Origin: TWA4 sp034086685
GTDB lineage: Bacteria > Bacillota > Clostridia > Lachnospirales > Lachnospiraceae
NCBI GenBank assembly: GCA_034086685.1
Contig: JAXDZY010000116.1
Span: 1 to 26,222 of the forward strand
Direction of reading: 5' to 3'
DNA length: 26,222 nucleotides
Shown here: one piece after another, positions 1 through 7,644 of the stretch
Layout: each line of letters starts with the position of its first letter
How positions within the stretch are numbered: position 1 is the first letter of the stretch
The notes under the pieces: generated by a model
The model's input: only the letters and a program-made list of their open reading frames with translations
Database searches by the model: none
Told to the model about the DNA's origin: nothing
Made by a program: the position numbers and the translations under genes

Positions 1-3
1 ACC

Positions 4-69
4 GCCTCCTGTGTTATATTCTGAGTTTGGCTTGCGACACCATTCTCATTATAACACAGGAGGCTTTTT
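4..69 (+). terminator. Long inverted repeat followed by T-run, terminator-like
   Basis: A perfect 15-bp inverted repeat has arms at 4-18 (GCCTCCTGTGTTATA) and 50-64, a 31-nt loop, and TTTTT directly after the right arm. That shape fits an intrinsic terminator for a plus-strand gene ending left of the window. The loop is long for a terminator, so it could instead be the end of a mobile element. Frames through it are open on both strands (plus 2-112), but no start or family could be recognised. Confidence 0.45.
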
Positions 70-104
70 ATCATATCTTCAACGTTATCCACTTATTCCA
101 TTCT

Positions 105-121
105 CCCCAGCATAGCTGGGG
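105..121. repeat. Short GC-rich hairpin CCCCAGC-ATA-GCTGGGG
   Basis: A perfect 7-bp stem with a 3-nt loop sits in otherwise AT-rich sequence, 40 bp from the longer inverted repeat at 4-64. No T-run follows on either strand, so it is not a standard terminator. Its compactness resembles hairpins near ends of some transposons, but no transposase is visible. The rest of 122-245 shows no gene. Confidence 0.35.
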
Positions 122-242
122 GATTAGGATTTTCATTTATCTGGTTTACTGTTATACTATTGTAAAACTCAGATGGCTTTTCTTCAATACCGTTCCCATC
201 AAATATCTTTATAAAATTTGATTAAAAATATACCTTCTGCTG

Positions 243-294
243 AAAAAATGCCAGGCAGACCTTCAATCCCGAAAGATTTTAAATCAACCTGGCA
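243..294 (-). terminator. Terminator of the FGGY kinase gene
   Basis: On the minus strand TGCCAGG (288-294) pairs with CCTGGCA (249-255), followed at once by TTTTTT (243-248). It begins 6 nt past the kinase stop codon. The loop is about 32 nt and may fold further. The GGCAGAC heptamer is also directly repeated at 254-260 and 291-297. Confidence 0.6.
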
Positions 295-299
295 GACTT

Positions 300-1847
300 T
301 CAGCTTTCCTGCAGCATCTTAAGAGTATGAAAAACTTCCCGCATGTCCTGCCGGATCAGTTTTTCCCTGATCTGATACTGTTTTCCATAAAATTTATGAT
401 TTACCGGATCTGTGTGATAAAGCTGCTTTATCTCCAGATGATCCTTCAGAGCTTTTCTGATATCTGTAATTTCTCCCAGAGCATATGCTCCGAAAATACA
501 GTTTGTTACTATGGCACCTCCTGCATTTTTCAGGGTGATCACTTCGCTCCCCAGCATATCCGATTTCATCTGATTCCACAGCCTGTCGCGGCTTCCTCCT
601 TCTGTGATGGTGATTCTGCTCATATCCACACCGGCAGCACGATACAGGTCGGTAATCTCCATGTAATCATAACCGATGGCTTCCAGCACGGATCTCCACA
701 GAACTGCCTGATCCGTGTCCAGTGTCAAATTCAGGAAACAGCCGGTGGCTTCTTTAATGTCATTGGTTCCGCCGGTGAGATAAGGCAAAAACAGCACACC
801 ATTGGATCCCGCAGGTATTTCGGCAGCCCGGTCACTGAGTACCTGATAATAATTCCCGTTATCCTGCTGTCTGCAGATATGATCCTTATACCATCTCAGC
901 GCCAGTCCGCCGGTACGGATATAGCCCCAGTAAAAATAAGTGTCCGGCAGTGTTCCGCTGTTAAAAATCAGCCCCGCGCCTTTCCTGCTCAGCTCCGGTA
1001 CAATACCCTTTGTAGATACACAGAACATGGAACAGGTACCGGCCACATCCACCGCCTGTCCCGCTTCCATATTGCCGCTGCCCAGCATGGACTGCATAGT
1101 ATCTCCTGCACCGCCGCATATGGGGATTCCTGCAGGAAATCCGGTTCTTCGGGCCATCTCTTTTGTCAGATGACCAATGATATCCCAGGGCTTTACGATT
1201 TTCGGCATCATGGTTTTGGAAAGCCCGAGAAGCTCAAGCTGTTTCTCCGACCAGCATTTTTCCTCCACTTTATAGCCAAGCCCCCAGCCTGACATGGTTC
1301 CCCAGTCAATAAACATATCCTCTGCTTTCAGTCCGGCCAGGTGAGCCAGCACATAAGGAGCATTGTGGATAAATTTAACCCCTCTTTCCCGAAAAGCGTC
1401 ATTGTTTTTCAGAAACCAGCGGGCAAACAGGGCCGGAAACATACATTTCGCCTCCGGATTTCCTGTCTCCGTTCCCCAGATATCAAGATTCCAGCTGTTG
1501 ATGAGCAGTTCATCCTCCTGAGTTCTGGAGTCCAGATAATTGATATAAGGCGTAATGGCATTGCCATCCTCATCCACACCGGCAATTCCGCAGATAATCC
1601 CATCGCCCATGATTGCCTGTACATCTGACGGATCAAGCCCCTGCCCGGCCATCTGTGCGGCACATTCAGACATCCCCCTTACTGTCAGCTCCAGATATTC
1701 ATCCACATCCATCTCAACCCAGCCCGGATGTGGATAGTTCAGCGTAGTTGGTGATGAAGAAGATGCCACACACACCATATCCTCTCTGTAGACAGCCACC
1801 TTTACGCTCTGCGTTCCCGCATCAAATCCCAGATAATACTTTCCCAT
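300..1847 (-). CDS. FGGY-family carbohydrate kinase (xylulokinase-like)
   Basis: This predicted cytosolic kinase of 515 residues would transfer the ATP gamma-phosphate to a sugar or polyol. The N-terminal FGGY ATPase-fold signature GFDAGTQS is at residues 7-14. A probable substrate-loop Asp lies in YLDSRT near 106, and the expected catalytic base is Asp249 in GGAGDTM. The C-terminal FGGY half carries TEGGSRDRLWNQ and a GGAIVTN stretch. Length matches full-size FGGY kinases (about 480-530). The ATG is preceded by GGGGAAGATAGGA, and a consensus promoter lies upstream. No sugar transporter, isomerase or regulator is adjacent, so the substrate cannot be inferred: xylulose, L-xylulose, ribulose or another sugar are all possible. 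The family call is secure, the substrate is not. Confidence 0.9.
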   Translation of the reverse strand: MGKYYLGFDAGTQSVKVAVYREDMVCVASSSSPTTLNYPHPGWVEMDVDEYLELTVRGMSECAAQMAGQGLDPSDVQAIMGDGIICGIAGVDEDGNAITPYINYLDSRTQEDELLINSWNLDIWGTETGNPEAKCMFPALFARWFLKNNDAFRERGVKFIHNAPYVLAHLAGLKAEDMFIDWGTMSGWGLGYKVEEKCWSEKQLELLGLSKTMMPKIVKPWDIIGHLTKEMARRTGFPAGIPICGGAGDTMQSMLGSGNMEAGQAVDVAGTCSMFCVSTKGIVPELSRKGAGLIFNSGTLPDTYFYWGYIRTGGLALRWYKDHICRQQDNGNYYQVLSDRAAEIPAGSNGVLFLPYLTGGTNDIKEATGCFLNLTLDTDQAVLWRSVLEAIGYDYMEITDLYRAAGVDMSRITITEGGSRDRLWNQMKSDMLGSEVITLKNAGGAIVTNCIFGAYALGEITDIRKALKDHLEIKQLYHTDPVNHKFYGKQYQIREKLIRQDMREVFHTLKMLQES

Positions 1848-1922
1848 AAAATCCTATCTTCCCCTGTGTTTTTCTTTTTCTGCAACTTCAGACCTGCATG
1901 TACGACCTTTCCGGTACAGATA

Positions 1923-1952
1923 ATTATACTGTTTCCTCTCTCTGTCTGTCAA
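1923..1952 (-). promoter_or_regulatory. Promoter of the FGGY kinase gene
   Basis: Minus-strand -35 TTGACA (1947-1952), an 18-bp spacer and -10 TATAAT (1923-1928) are both perfect consensus hexamers. They sit about 75 bp upstream of the kinase ATG. A 5-bp dyad GGTGA/TCACC at 1963-1977 just upstream of the -35 might bind a regulator, but it is short. Confidence 0.75.
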
Positions 1953-2006
1953 TGTTCCATCCGGTGAAGCCGTCACCTTCCAGCCTCCCTTATAATCCGG
2001 GTACAA

Positions 2007-2048
2007 TAAAAAAAACTGCCGCAACCTGATTAAAAATCAGTACGGCAG
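2007..2048 (-). terminator. Terminator of the rubredoxin gene
   Basis: Minus strand CTGCCG (2043-2048) pairs with CGGCAG (2016-2021), with an inner CTGAT/ATCAG stem, then eight T residues (2008-2015). This is a clean intrinsic terminator about 45 bp past the rubredoxin stop. It separates that gene from the kinase promoter. Confidence 0.85.
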
Positions 2049-2092
2049 CCTCTTTCCGGTCTGAAAAACATGAATTCTTCACAACCCTTTAA

Positions 2093-2248
2093 TTATTCAG
2101 CTGCAAAATCATCCTTGCCCACTGAACATACGGGGCATTCAAAATCATCCGGGATATCTTCCCATTTGGTTCCGGGTGCAATGCCGCCTTCGGGATAACC
2201 CTGCTCTTCATCGTATTCCCAGCCACAGGTATCACATACGTACTTCAT
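2093..2248 (-). CDS. Rubredoxin
   Basis: Translation gives 51 residues starting MKYVCDTCGWEYDEEQGYP. Two CxxC metal-binding pairs are visible: CDTC at 5-8 and CPVC at 38-41. Together they form the single-iron Fe(Cys)4 site of rubredoxin, with the usual PEGGIAPGTKWEDIPDDF core between them. Length is typical (about 52-54). The protein is a soluble cytosolic one-electron carrier that in anaerobes serves superoxide reductase, rubrerythrin or other oxygen-detoxifying partners, none of which is present here. ATG has a strong site (GGAAGGAGG, 7 nt upstream), a near-consensus promoter and its own terminator, so it is a monocistronic gene. Confidence 0.95.
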   Translation of the reverse strand: MKYVCDTCGWEYDEEQGYPEGGIAPGTKWEDIPDDFECPVCSVGKDDFAAE

Positions 2249-2281
2249 AATCTTTCCTCCTTCCCGTGCTGTTTTACTGTT

Positions 2282-2310
2282 ATTATAACGTTATATTTGC
2301 ATAAAAACAA
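2282..2310 (-). promoter_or_regulatory. Promoter of the rubredoxin gene
   Basis: Minus strand -35 TTGTTT (2305-2310), a 17-bp spacer and -10 TATAAT (2282-2287) lie 33 bp upstream of the rubredoxin ATG. Confidence 0.7.
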
Positions 2311-2327
2311 GTAGAAATCCATAATTA

Positions 2328-2352
2328 TTTTTTGTAATTTATCTACAAAAAA
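2328..2352. terminator. AT-rich inverted repeat after the acyl carrier protein gene
   Basis: Perfect 9-bp arms TTTTTTGTA (2328-2336) and TACAAAAAA (2344-2352) flank a 7-nt loop, 12 bp past the last gene of the glycan operon. There are T-runs on both strands but almost no GC, so it would be a weak terminator. Some read-through into the rubredoxin gene is possible. Confidence 0.4.
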
Positions 2353-2364
2353 CTTCGGCATGAT

Positions 2365-2613
2365 TTACTGTATTTTACTGTATTCCTGTATAAAATCAGC
2401 AATATCTCCGATAGTGATAAAATCTCTCAATGCATTTTCCGATATCCGTACTTTGAAAATCGTTTCCAGATCTGCAATCATGGTCATGATTTCCAGAGAT
2501 GACAGCTCCAGATCATCCATCAGGGCACTGTCTTCATCCATTTCATCACAGGGAATATCTGTTGCTTCTTCTATCACCGCTTCTATTTTTTCAACAATTT
2601 CCTGTCTGTCCAT
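2365..2613 (-). CDS. Acyl carrier protein (dedicated, glycan operon)
   Basis: This acidic four-helix carrier of 82 residues matches the usual ACP length. The phosphopantetheine site is Ser39 in LELSSLE (residues 35-41), corresponding to the DSL motif of fatty-acid ACP, which here reads S-S-L. It begins MDRQEIVEKIEAVIEEATD and has a strong ribosome site (AAGGAGG, 7 nt before ATG). It is the last gene of the operon, 11 bp after the AMP-forming ligase, which is its likely loading enzyme. Because no other fatty-acid synthesis gene is near, a role in carrying an acyl group for glycan modification is inferred rather than bulk lipid synthesis. It could alternatively be a DltC-like aminoacyl carrier. 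Confidence 0.85.
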   Translation of the reverse strand: MDRQEIVEKIEAVIEEATDIPCDEMDEDSALMDDLELSSLEIMTMIADLETIFKVRISENALRDFITIGDIADFIQEYSKIQ

Positions 2614-2624
2614 ATTTTTCCTCC

Positions 2625-4085
2625 TTATACACGCTTCATTTTCCCGCTGGCTGTTCTGGGAAATGCTTCTTTTCTGAATTCCACTTCCGTTATCCGTTTA
2701 TAATAAGGCTGTTTCCGGTTGAACTCTGCTATATACGCTCTGATGGAATCCCGGTCTTTTTCCGCACAGAAAATTTCCGCACAGATTTTCTGTCCCCTTT
2801 CCCGGACAATAATCTCCCGGACTGCACTGTTTTCCAGCAGAAGGTTTTCCAGCTCCTCGGGACTGACATTCTCGCCGCCTGAAAGAATGATCAGGTTCTT
2901 TTTTCTGCCGGTTATATAGAGATAGCCGTCCTCATCCAGATATCCCAGATCACCGGTATACAGCCATCCGTCCCGGATGACTTCAGCTGTAGCTTCAGGT
3001 GCTTTATAATATCCCATCATCAGGGAATCACTCTTCAGGCAGATCTCTCCCTGATCGATTTTCAGCTGACATCCGGCCACCGCCTTTCCGGCCGACCCGT
3101 CCTTTTCAGGGTTCCCGGACGAATTGTTGGTACCTGAACCGAAAATTTCCGTCATTCCGTATCCCTGAGTTACGCGGATTCCGTGATCGCGAAATGTCTG
3201 AAAAATCTCAGGATCCGCCGATGCCGCCCCGCAGAAGATAGATTTCAGTCCTCCCAGCCGATCAATCCTGCCCCGTTTGATATCCTTGTAAAATGACTGA
3301 AGAACCATGGGAACCACCGATATCATATCCGAATGCATCAGTTTCAGATCCCGGTACAGATACCGGATTTCCCGACAGATATTAACGGTAACGCCCAACA
3401 CCGTCCAGGTCATAAAAATAGTTTCACCTGAAACGTGATACATGGGCAGAATCAGCAGATAAGTTTCCGTGCCGTCTGTCTGCATCTGCAAAGCGGCATC
3501 CGTAAAATATCCCATGGATGCATACAGATTCTTTTCAGACAGCATGACTGCCTTACTGCGTCCCGTAGTTGCTGAAGTAAACAGAATCATTGCCGGATCC
3601 TCTTCTTCAGATCCATGCGATTTTTTCCTGCTGCCGGTTATCCCCTCATCAGGAGCAATGTCCATCCGGGCATATTCATCAATTCCATGGAGTATGGCGC
3701 TGTATTTTTCTTTCAGTGCCGGCTCTCTTTCCAGATATCCCCCATCATGCAGAAGCAGATCCACATCGGCAAATTCAATTTCATAATAAATATTGTCCGG
3801 ATTTTCCTCATAATTCAGCGGAACAACCACAGCACCTGCCAGCATGATTCCCATGACACAGACCATATAATGATAACTGTTGCGGGCCAGAATCCCCACA
3901 TGTTTTCCTTCGGCATGTGTGAATTTTCCATTAAGATACGTGGCACATTTGCGTATATCACATATATACTCCGTAAAGGTTACAGCCCGAACCTGCCCGG
4001 CTTCATCATCGTAATACTGAAAAGCTGTTTTCCCGGCATGATGTTCTTCCATCCATGCCACATGTTCATATACTGTAGAAATCAT
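2625..4085 (-). CDS. AMP-forming acyl ligase (acyl-ACP/acyl-CoA synthetase family)
   Basis: An ANL-superfamily adenylating enzyme of 486 residues. Motifs in order are the ATP-binding loop LFTSATTGRSKAV (168-180), GYGMTE (308-313), YTGD (376-379), the hinge GRKKN (393-397), GGENVSPEE (403-411) and the catalytic lysine of the C-terminal domain, Lys482, in TASGKMKR. It should activate a carboxylic acid as acyl-AMP and pass it to a phosphopantetheine thiol. The ACP gene 11 bp downstream is the obvious acceptor, though CoA cannot be excluded. The chosen ATG has AAAGGAG upstream; an in-frame GTG at 4106 would add seven residues but lacks a ribosome site. The substrate (fatty acid, short acid or amino acid) cannot be read from the motifs. 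The acyltransferase-3 gene lies 33 bp upstream. Confidence 0.85.
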   Translation of the reverse strand: MISTVYEHVAWMEEHHAGKTAFQYYDDEAGQVRAVTFTEYICDIRKCATYLNGKFTHAEGKHVGILARNSYHYMVCVMGIMLAGAVVVPLNYEENPDNIYYEIEFADVDLLLHDGGYLEREPALKEKYSAILHGIDEYARMDIAPDEGITGSRKKSHGSEEEDPAMILFTSATTGRSKAVMLSEKNLYASMGYFTDAALQMQTDGTETYLLILPMYHVSGETIFMTWTVLGVTVNICREIRYLYRDLKLMHSDMISVVPMVLQSFYKDIKRGRIDRLGGLKSIFCGAASADPEIFQTFRDHGIRVTQGYGMTEIFGSGTNNSSGNPEKDGSAGKAVAGCQLKIDQGEICLKSDSLMMGYYKAPEATAEVIRDGWLYTGDLGYLDEDGYLYITGRKKNLIILSGGENVSPEELENLLLENSAVREIIVRERGQKICAEIFCAEKDRDSIRAYIAEFNRKQPYYKRITEVEFRKEAFPRTASGKMKRV

Positions 4086-4118
4086 CTGCTCTCCTTTTGT
4101 CTGCACAGACCATCGTTC

Positions 4119-5231
4119 TTACTGCTGCGCCAGTTTTCTTTTTCTTCCGGTTCGTGTTATGAATTTTATCATCTGAACAGCTGCCATAATGATTCCTCCC
4201 CGGAGCAGAAGAATCAGCAGACTGCAGAGAAACGGATGCTCTGCATATCTTTCCTGAAGAAGATACCAGGGAACAGCAATCATTTCCACCGTATGAATAC
4301 AGAAAATGAGAAGGGAATCTCTGCCGATTTTCTGCAGAAGCCGCGACAGCATATTCTCAAACCGGCTGCATTTCAAAATCAGCAGGATAATTCCGACACC
4401 TGCCGCAGCATCCGCCAGCATACTTACGGGCCCCGCGATCCAGATTCCTTCAGCCATATTGTCTGTTTTTCCGCTGAACAGCATGAGAATCAGAGTAACC
4501 CCGCAGGCTGCCCCCACAGCAGCATACTCGCGCCGGGTCCAGTGACGCAGCAGAATTTTATTTTTTTTCAAGCGGTAACCCATGTAAATAAATCCCACAG
4601 CGATCATCCCCTGGGAAATACAGAAAGGCAGTGCACTCTCTCCCCCCGTCAGCCGGTCTGCCAGCCAGCCTGAAAACCATCCTGCCGTCACAGTCAAAAA
4701 CACAGCCGCATTCATATACTTCTCATCTACCCGGTTCATCAGTACATCCAGAATAACCCATCCTTCAAACAGGGCAATAATATACCATACTGCGCCGCAT
4801 CCGAAAAAAAACAGGCCGAAAAACTCCATGCTTTTGGGCAGCGCCAGTAAAAAACCTCCTGCAGCCTTCAGAGTTTCCCTGACACTGGCAGGCCAGTAAC
4901 CAAAAGCTGCATAATGAAAAACCAGATGAAACACAGTCGTGGCAGCCGCCACATACAGATATGGTTTCAGCAGAAGCGACACCTGCTGTCGTATACATTT
5001 ACCCACAGGACGTTTACGGAATCCATATCCGCTGATCATGAGAAAAGCCGGCATCAGAGACACTCCTGCCAGAGACAGCAAAAGCATCGGAACCATCAGC
5101 ACCGGATTATCTGCCACCTTCGGAAAAAAAGCGGAAAAAGTGTGTCCGAAAACAACCATAATCATACCAATTCCTTTGAAAGTGTCAAACATCCCGATAC
5201 TGCTGGCCATTTTTGATCTATCTTTTGTCAC
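4119..5231 (-). CDS. Acyltransferase-3 family integral membrane protein
   Basis: A polytopic membrane protein of 370 residues with about ten hydrophobic segments. The N-terminal FDTFKGIGMIMVVFGHT (15-31) contains the family's conserved His (His30) in the first membrane helix, as in OafA/OatA-type O-acyltransferases. These enzymes move acyl groups across or at the membrane onto sugars or lipids. Its place between the Wzt ATPase and an acyl ligase/ACP pair suggests it acylates the exported glycan or its lipid carrier. The start is GTG, with GAGG about 8 nt upstream and only 9 bp after the preceding stop; the ATG at 5210 has no ribosome site. No periplasmic SGNH domain is fused. The acyl donor and acceptor are unknown. 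Confidence 0.85.
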   Translation of the reverse strand: MTKDRSKMASSIGMFDTFKGIGMIMVVFGHTFSAFFPKVADNPVLMVPMLLLSLAGVSLMPAFLMISGYGFRKRPVGKCIRQQVSLLLKPYLYVAAATTVFHLVFHYAAFGYWPASVRETLKAAGGFLLALPKSMEFFGLFFFGCGAVWYIIALFEGWVILDVLMNRVDEKYMNAAVFLTVTAGWFSGWLADRLTGGESALPFCISQGMIAVGFIYMGYRLKKNKILLRHWTRREYAAVGAACGVTLILMLFSGKTDNMAEGIWIAGPVSMLADAAAGVGIILLILKCSRFENMLSRLLQKIGRDSLLIFCIHTVEMIAVPWYLLQERYAEHPFLCSLLILLLRGGIIMAAVQMIKFITRTGRKRKLAQQ

Positions 5232-5240
5232 AATACTACC

Positions 5241-6497
5241 TCATTTCGTCAGCCCTGAACAATTCTCCAGTTTTATATTTCCCCAGGATTTATTATTCCA
5301 GCCCATGGGCCGGTCATTACCGGGCTTTCTGATTTCCAGATGCAGGCCCCGCACACAGTCAAGATCCACACTTTCCCCATATCCATCGATCATGAACAGA
5401 GTATAATATGTCTGGTAAATGCCGTTCATGATGTTTTTAAGCGATACAAAAAACCGCCGTTCTCCTTCACTTCCTGCAGCGCCGGAAAAAATATCATAAA
5501 ACACGGCTGTTGCAAACGGCTGTTCTCCATTGTCCATCACTTCCACCCGAAGCCCCACATGCTCCACATCCTCAAAAGCCTTCCATTTCAGCAGCAGCTC
5601 CATGGTGTCTCCTGTCATCACATTATCTTCCTTTTCCGGATATTCTCCCCAGGTCAGCTGCACATCATTTCTTCCCAGCCAGCCCGGCCGTACATATTTT
5701 GTAAAATCAATGAATGTTTCATGACGGATGGTATCCCCCAGATAAATACTGATGGCTTCCCCTGTATCTCCGTCATACAGAATCCTGCCATGATCCAGAA
5801 TAATGCATCTTTTGCACAATCTTCTTACAGTCTCCATATTATGGCTGACATACAGAATCGTGCGTCCCTCGGTCTGAGCGATTTCTTTCATCTTATCCAG
5901 ACATTTTCGCTGAAATTTCACATCACCCACCGCCAGAACCTCATCCATGATCACGATTTCCGAATCCAGATGCGCTGCCACTGAAAATGCCAGCTTCACA
6001 TACATCCCGGAAGAATACCGTTTCACAGGCGTGTCGATAAATTCTCTGCATTCTGAAAATTCAATGATGGAATCCAGCTTCCGGTCAATTTCCTTTTTAC
6101 TCATGCCCAGGATGGAACCATTGAGATAAATATTTTCACGGCCCGTCAGTTCAGGATGAAAACCGGTTCCCACCTCCAGCATGCTGGCCACACGTCCTCC
6201 CACGCAGATCCGCCCCGACGTAGGCGCAGTAATACGGGAAATCAGTTTCAGCAAAGTTGATTTTCCGGCTCCGTTTGACCCGATCAGCCCCACGGTTTCC
6301 CCCGCACGAACTGAAAAACTGACTCCATCCAGAGCAGTAAAATGTTCGTTATGTACCGGCCCGCCCTTTTTTCCCAGATGTTCTCTCAAAGCGTCCTTCA
6401 GGGTTCCTCCGGTTATATTTCCCAGTATATATTCCTTACGGACATTCTCAACTTTAAGCACCATCCGTGCCTGCCCGGCATCTTTTCTGTCTTCCAC
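5241..6497 (-). CDS. Wzt-type polysaccharide ABC exporter ATPase with C-terminal domain
   Basis: Cytosolic ATPase of 418 residues. Walker A GSNGAGKST is at 73-81, the signature YSSGM at 161-165, Walker B IVIMDE at 181-186 and the switch His219 in SHN. These features, especially YSSGM and DEVLAVGD, are typical of the Wzt/TagH/RfbE family. Residues about 260-418 form an extra beta-rich domain; in characterised Wzt proteins such a domain binds the modified end of the glycan before export. It pairs with the permease at 8616-9479, separated from it by two glycosyltransferases. The GTG start at 6497 has GGGAG 7 nt upstream and overlaps the preceding stop by 8 bases at most. An open frame extends to 6599 inside the previous gene but looks unlike the family; an internal ATG at residue 12 is the alternative. 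Confidence 0.88.
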   Translation of the reverse strand: MEDRKDAGQARMVLKVENVRKEYILGNITGGTLKDALREHLGKKGGPVHNEHFTALDGVSFSVRAGETVGLIGSNGAGKSTLLKLISRITAPTSGRICVGGRVASMLEVGTGFHPELTGRENIYLNGSILGMSKKEIDRKLDSIIEFSECREFIDTPVKRYSSGMYVKLAFSVAAHLDSEIVIMDEVLAVGDVKFQRKCLDKMKEIAQTEGRTILYVSHNMETVRRLCKRCIILDHGRILYDGDTGEAISIYLGDTIRHETFIDFTKYVRPGWLGRNDVQLTWGEYPEKEDNVMTGDTMELLLKWKAFEDVEHVGLRVEVMDNGEQPFATAVFYDIFSGAAGSEGERRFFVSLKNIMNGIYQTYYTLFMIDGYGESVDLDCVRGLHLEIRKPGNDRPMGWNNKSWGNIKLENCSGLTK

Positions 6498-6501
6498 ACC
6501 A

Positions 6502-7644
6502 TCACGCTCCCGCTTCCAGCAGTTTTTCAATTTCTTCCAATCGCTGATCAAAATTAATGATTTCCCTGCGTTCCATGATTTTCTCTCTGTAATGCTCACG
6601 CAGCTGCGGATGTTCGATCACCCGTTTCATTCCCTCATAAATATCCTGTACGGATATTCCCATGACAATCCCGTATTCACTGTCCCCCAGCAGTTCCTCC
6701 ACGCCGGAGCAGGCCGTCAGAATCAGCGGAATCCCCAGAACGGCTGCCTCCTGGCTGACCAGAGAATACCCTTCAAAAATAGATGAGGACAGAAACCAGT
6801 CTGCATGTTTCATGTATTTGTAGGGATTTCTCCTGCCGCCCAGAAATTTCACACAGGTTAACCCCAGACGTTTCTGTGCCCGGTAAAGCCGGTAATGCTC
6901 GTCTCCCCACGGTTCTTCCGCACCGATGATCAGCACCTCGAATTTCAGCCCGTCTCTTTCCAGCATGTGGCAGGCTTCCAGCAGCAGATCATATCCTTTC
7001 TGATAATTCAGACGTCCGACAGCCACAAAACGCGTGATGCCGGCAGCCGGAAGCGGATCGATGTCCACCACAGGCTCCTCTGCCAGCTCCAGAACCTGCT
7101 CCACATGCACCGGATTATATTTTACCACCAGATTTCCGGGATCTCCGATCACATCAACAAGCCCCCGCCGGACATTTTCCGACACGCAGATGATGCGGTT
7201 GAATTTCTGCATACAAAGCCTTTCCATCTCCGGCCCGCCGAATATCTGATAAGTATAATAATAATTATTATAATCCGTGTGTACCCAGGCGAATTTTACG
7301 GGTATTTTCATGGCGGAAACCTTTCGCAGAGTCAACCCGTCTTTCATGGCTATGACCAGATCAAACTGCATACGGGCAAATTTCCGGGCAAAGGATTTTT
7401 TATAAATTTTCCGGCACAGCTTACGGTACTGCCTGACAAACCAGTTTTCCACATATTCGTTTTCATATGATTCATACAGGTAACAGACATCAGACGGATA
7501 TAATTCTGATGCGCCCCCGCAATAATCACGGGTCATGACAGTAATATCATATTTTTCATGCCAGTGCCATATAAAATCATACATGAGCTTTTCCACACCG
7601 CCGCCTTTTAATATGTCATTTACAATCAGAAGCCTTTTTTTCAC
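6502..7644 (-). CDS. GT4-type glycosyltransferase
   Basis: A retaining GT-B glycosyltransferase of 380 residues. The N-terminal Rossmann half begins KKRLLIVNDILKGGGVEKLM with a glycine-rich acceptor loop. The C-terminal nucleotide-sugar half has VGRLNYQKGYDLLLEA and the GT4 donor-site motif EGYSLVSQE starting near residue 291. It should add a sugar from an NDP or GDP donor to a membrane-bound glycan intermediate at the cytosolic face. GTG is chosen because it overlaps the upstream stop as GTGA and has AGGTGAG at good distance; the ATG two codons earlier (7650) is too close to that site. Donor and linkage are unknown. Confidence 0.85.
   Translation of the reverse strand: MKKRLLIVNDILKGGGVEKLMYDFIWHWHEKYDITVMTRDYCGGASELYPSDVCYLYESYENEYVENWFVRQYRKLCRKIYKKSFARKFARMQFDLVIAMKDGLTLRKVSAMKIPVKFAWVHTDYNNYYYTYQIFGGPEMERLCMQKFNRIICVSENVRRGLVDVIGDPGNLVVKYNPVHVEQVLELAEEPVVDIDPLPAAGITRFVAVGRLNYQKGYDLLLEACHMLERDGLKFEVLIIGAEEPWGDEHYRLYRAQKRLGLTCVKFLGGRRNPYKYMKHADWFLSSSIFEGYSLVSQEAAVLGIPLILTACSGVEELLGDSEYGIVMGISVQDIYEGMKRVIEHPQLREHYREKIMERREIINFDQRLEEIEKLLEAGA

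Noticed and set aside
27..221. Plus-strand frame of 64 codons at the left edge
   Set aside because: It begins inside the loop of the inverted repeat, lacks a ribosome site and has AT-rich, hydrophobic random-like composition.
327..1292. Plus-strand open frame of 321 codons opposite the FGGY kinase
   Set aside because: Antisense to a clear kinase with all its motifs; composition is His/Cys-rich and there is no start signal.
2365..4085. Calling the ligase and carrier dltA and dltC
   Set aside because: The ligase motifs and flanks look more like fatty acyl synthetases, and no dltB or dltD gene is present; the acyltransferase is of a different family.
3615..4673. Plus-strand open frame of 352 codons opposite the ligase and acyltransferase genes
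   Set aside because: It lies antisense to two well-supported genes, has no ribosome site and no recognisable domain, and is rich in His, Ser, Phe and Cys as expected of a shadow frame.
6498..6599. Longer N-terminus for the Wzt ATPase
   Set aside because: It overlaps the coding end of the previous glycosyltransferase and lies upstream of the GGGAG site; the added residues do not look like the family.
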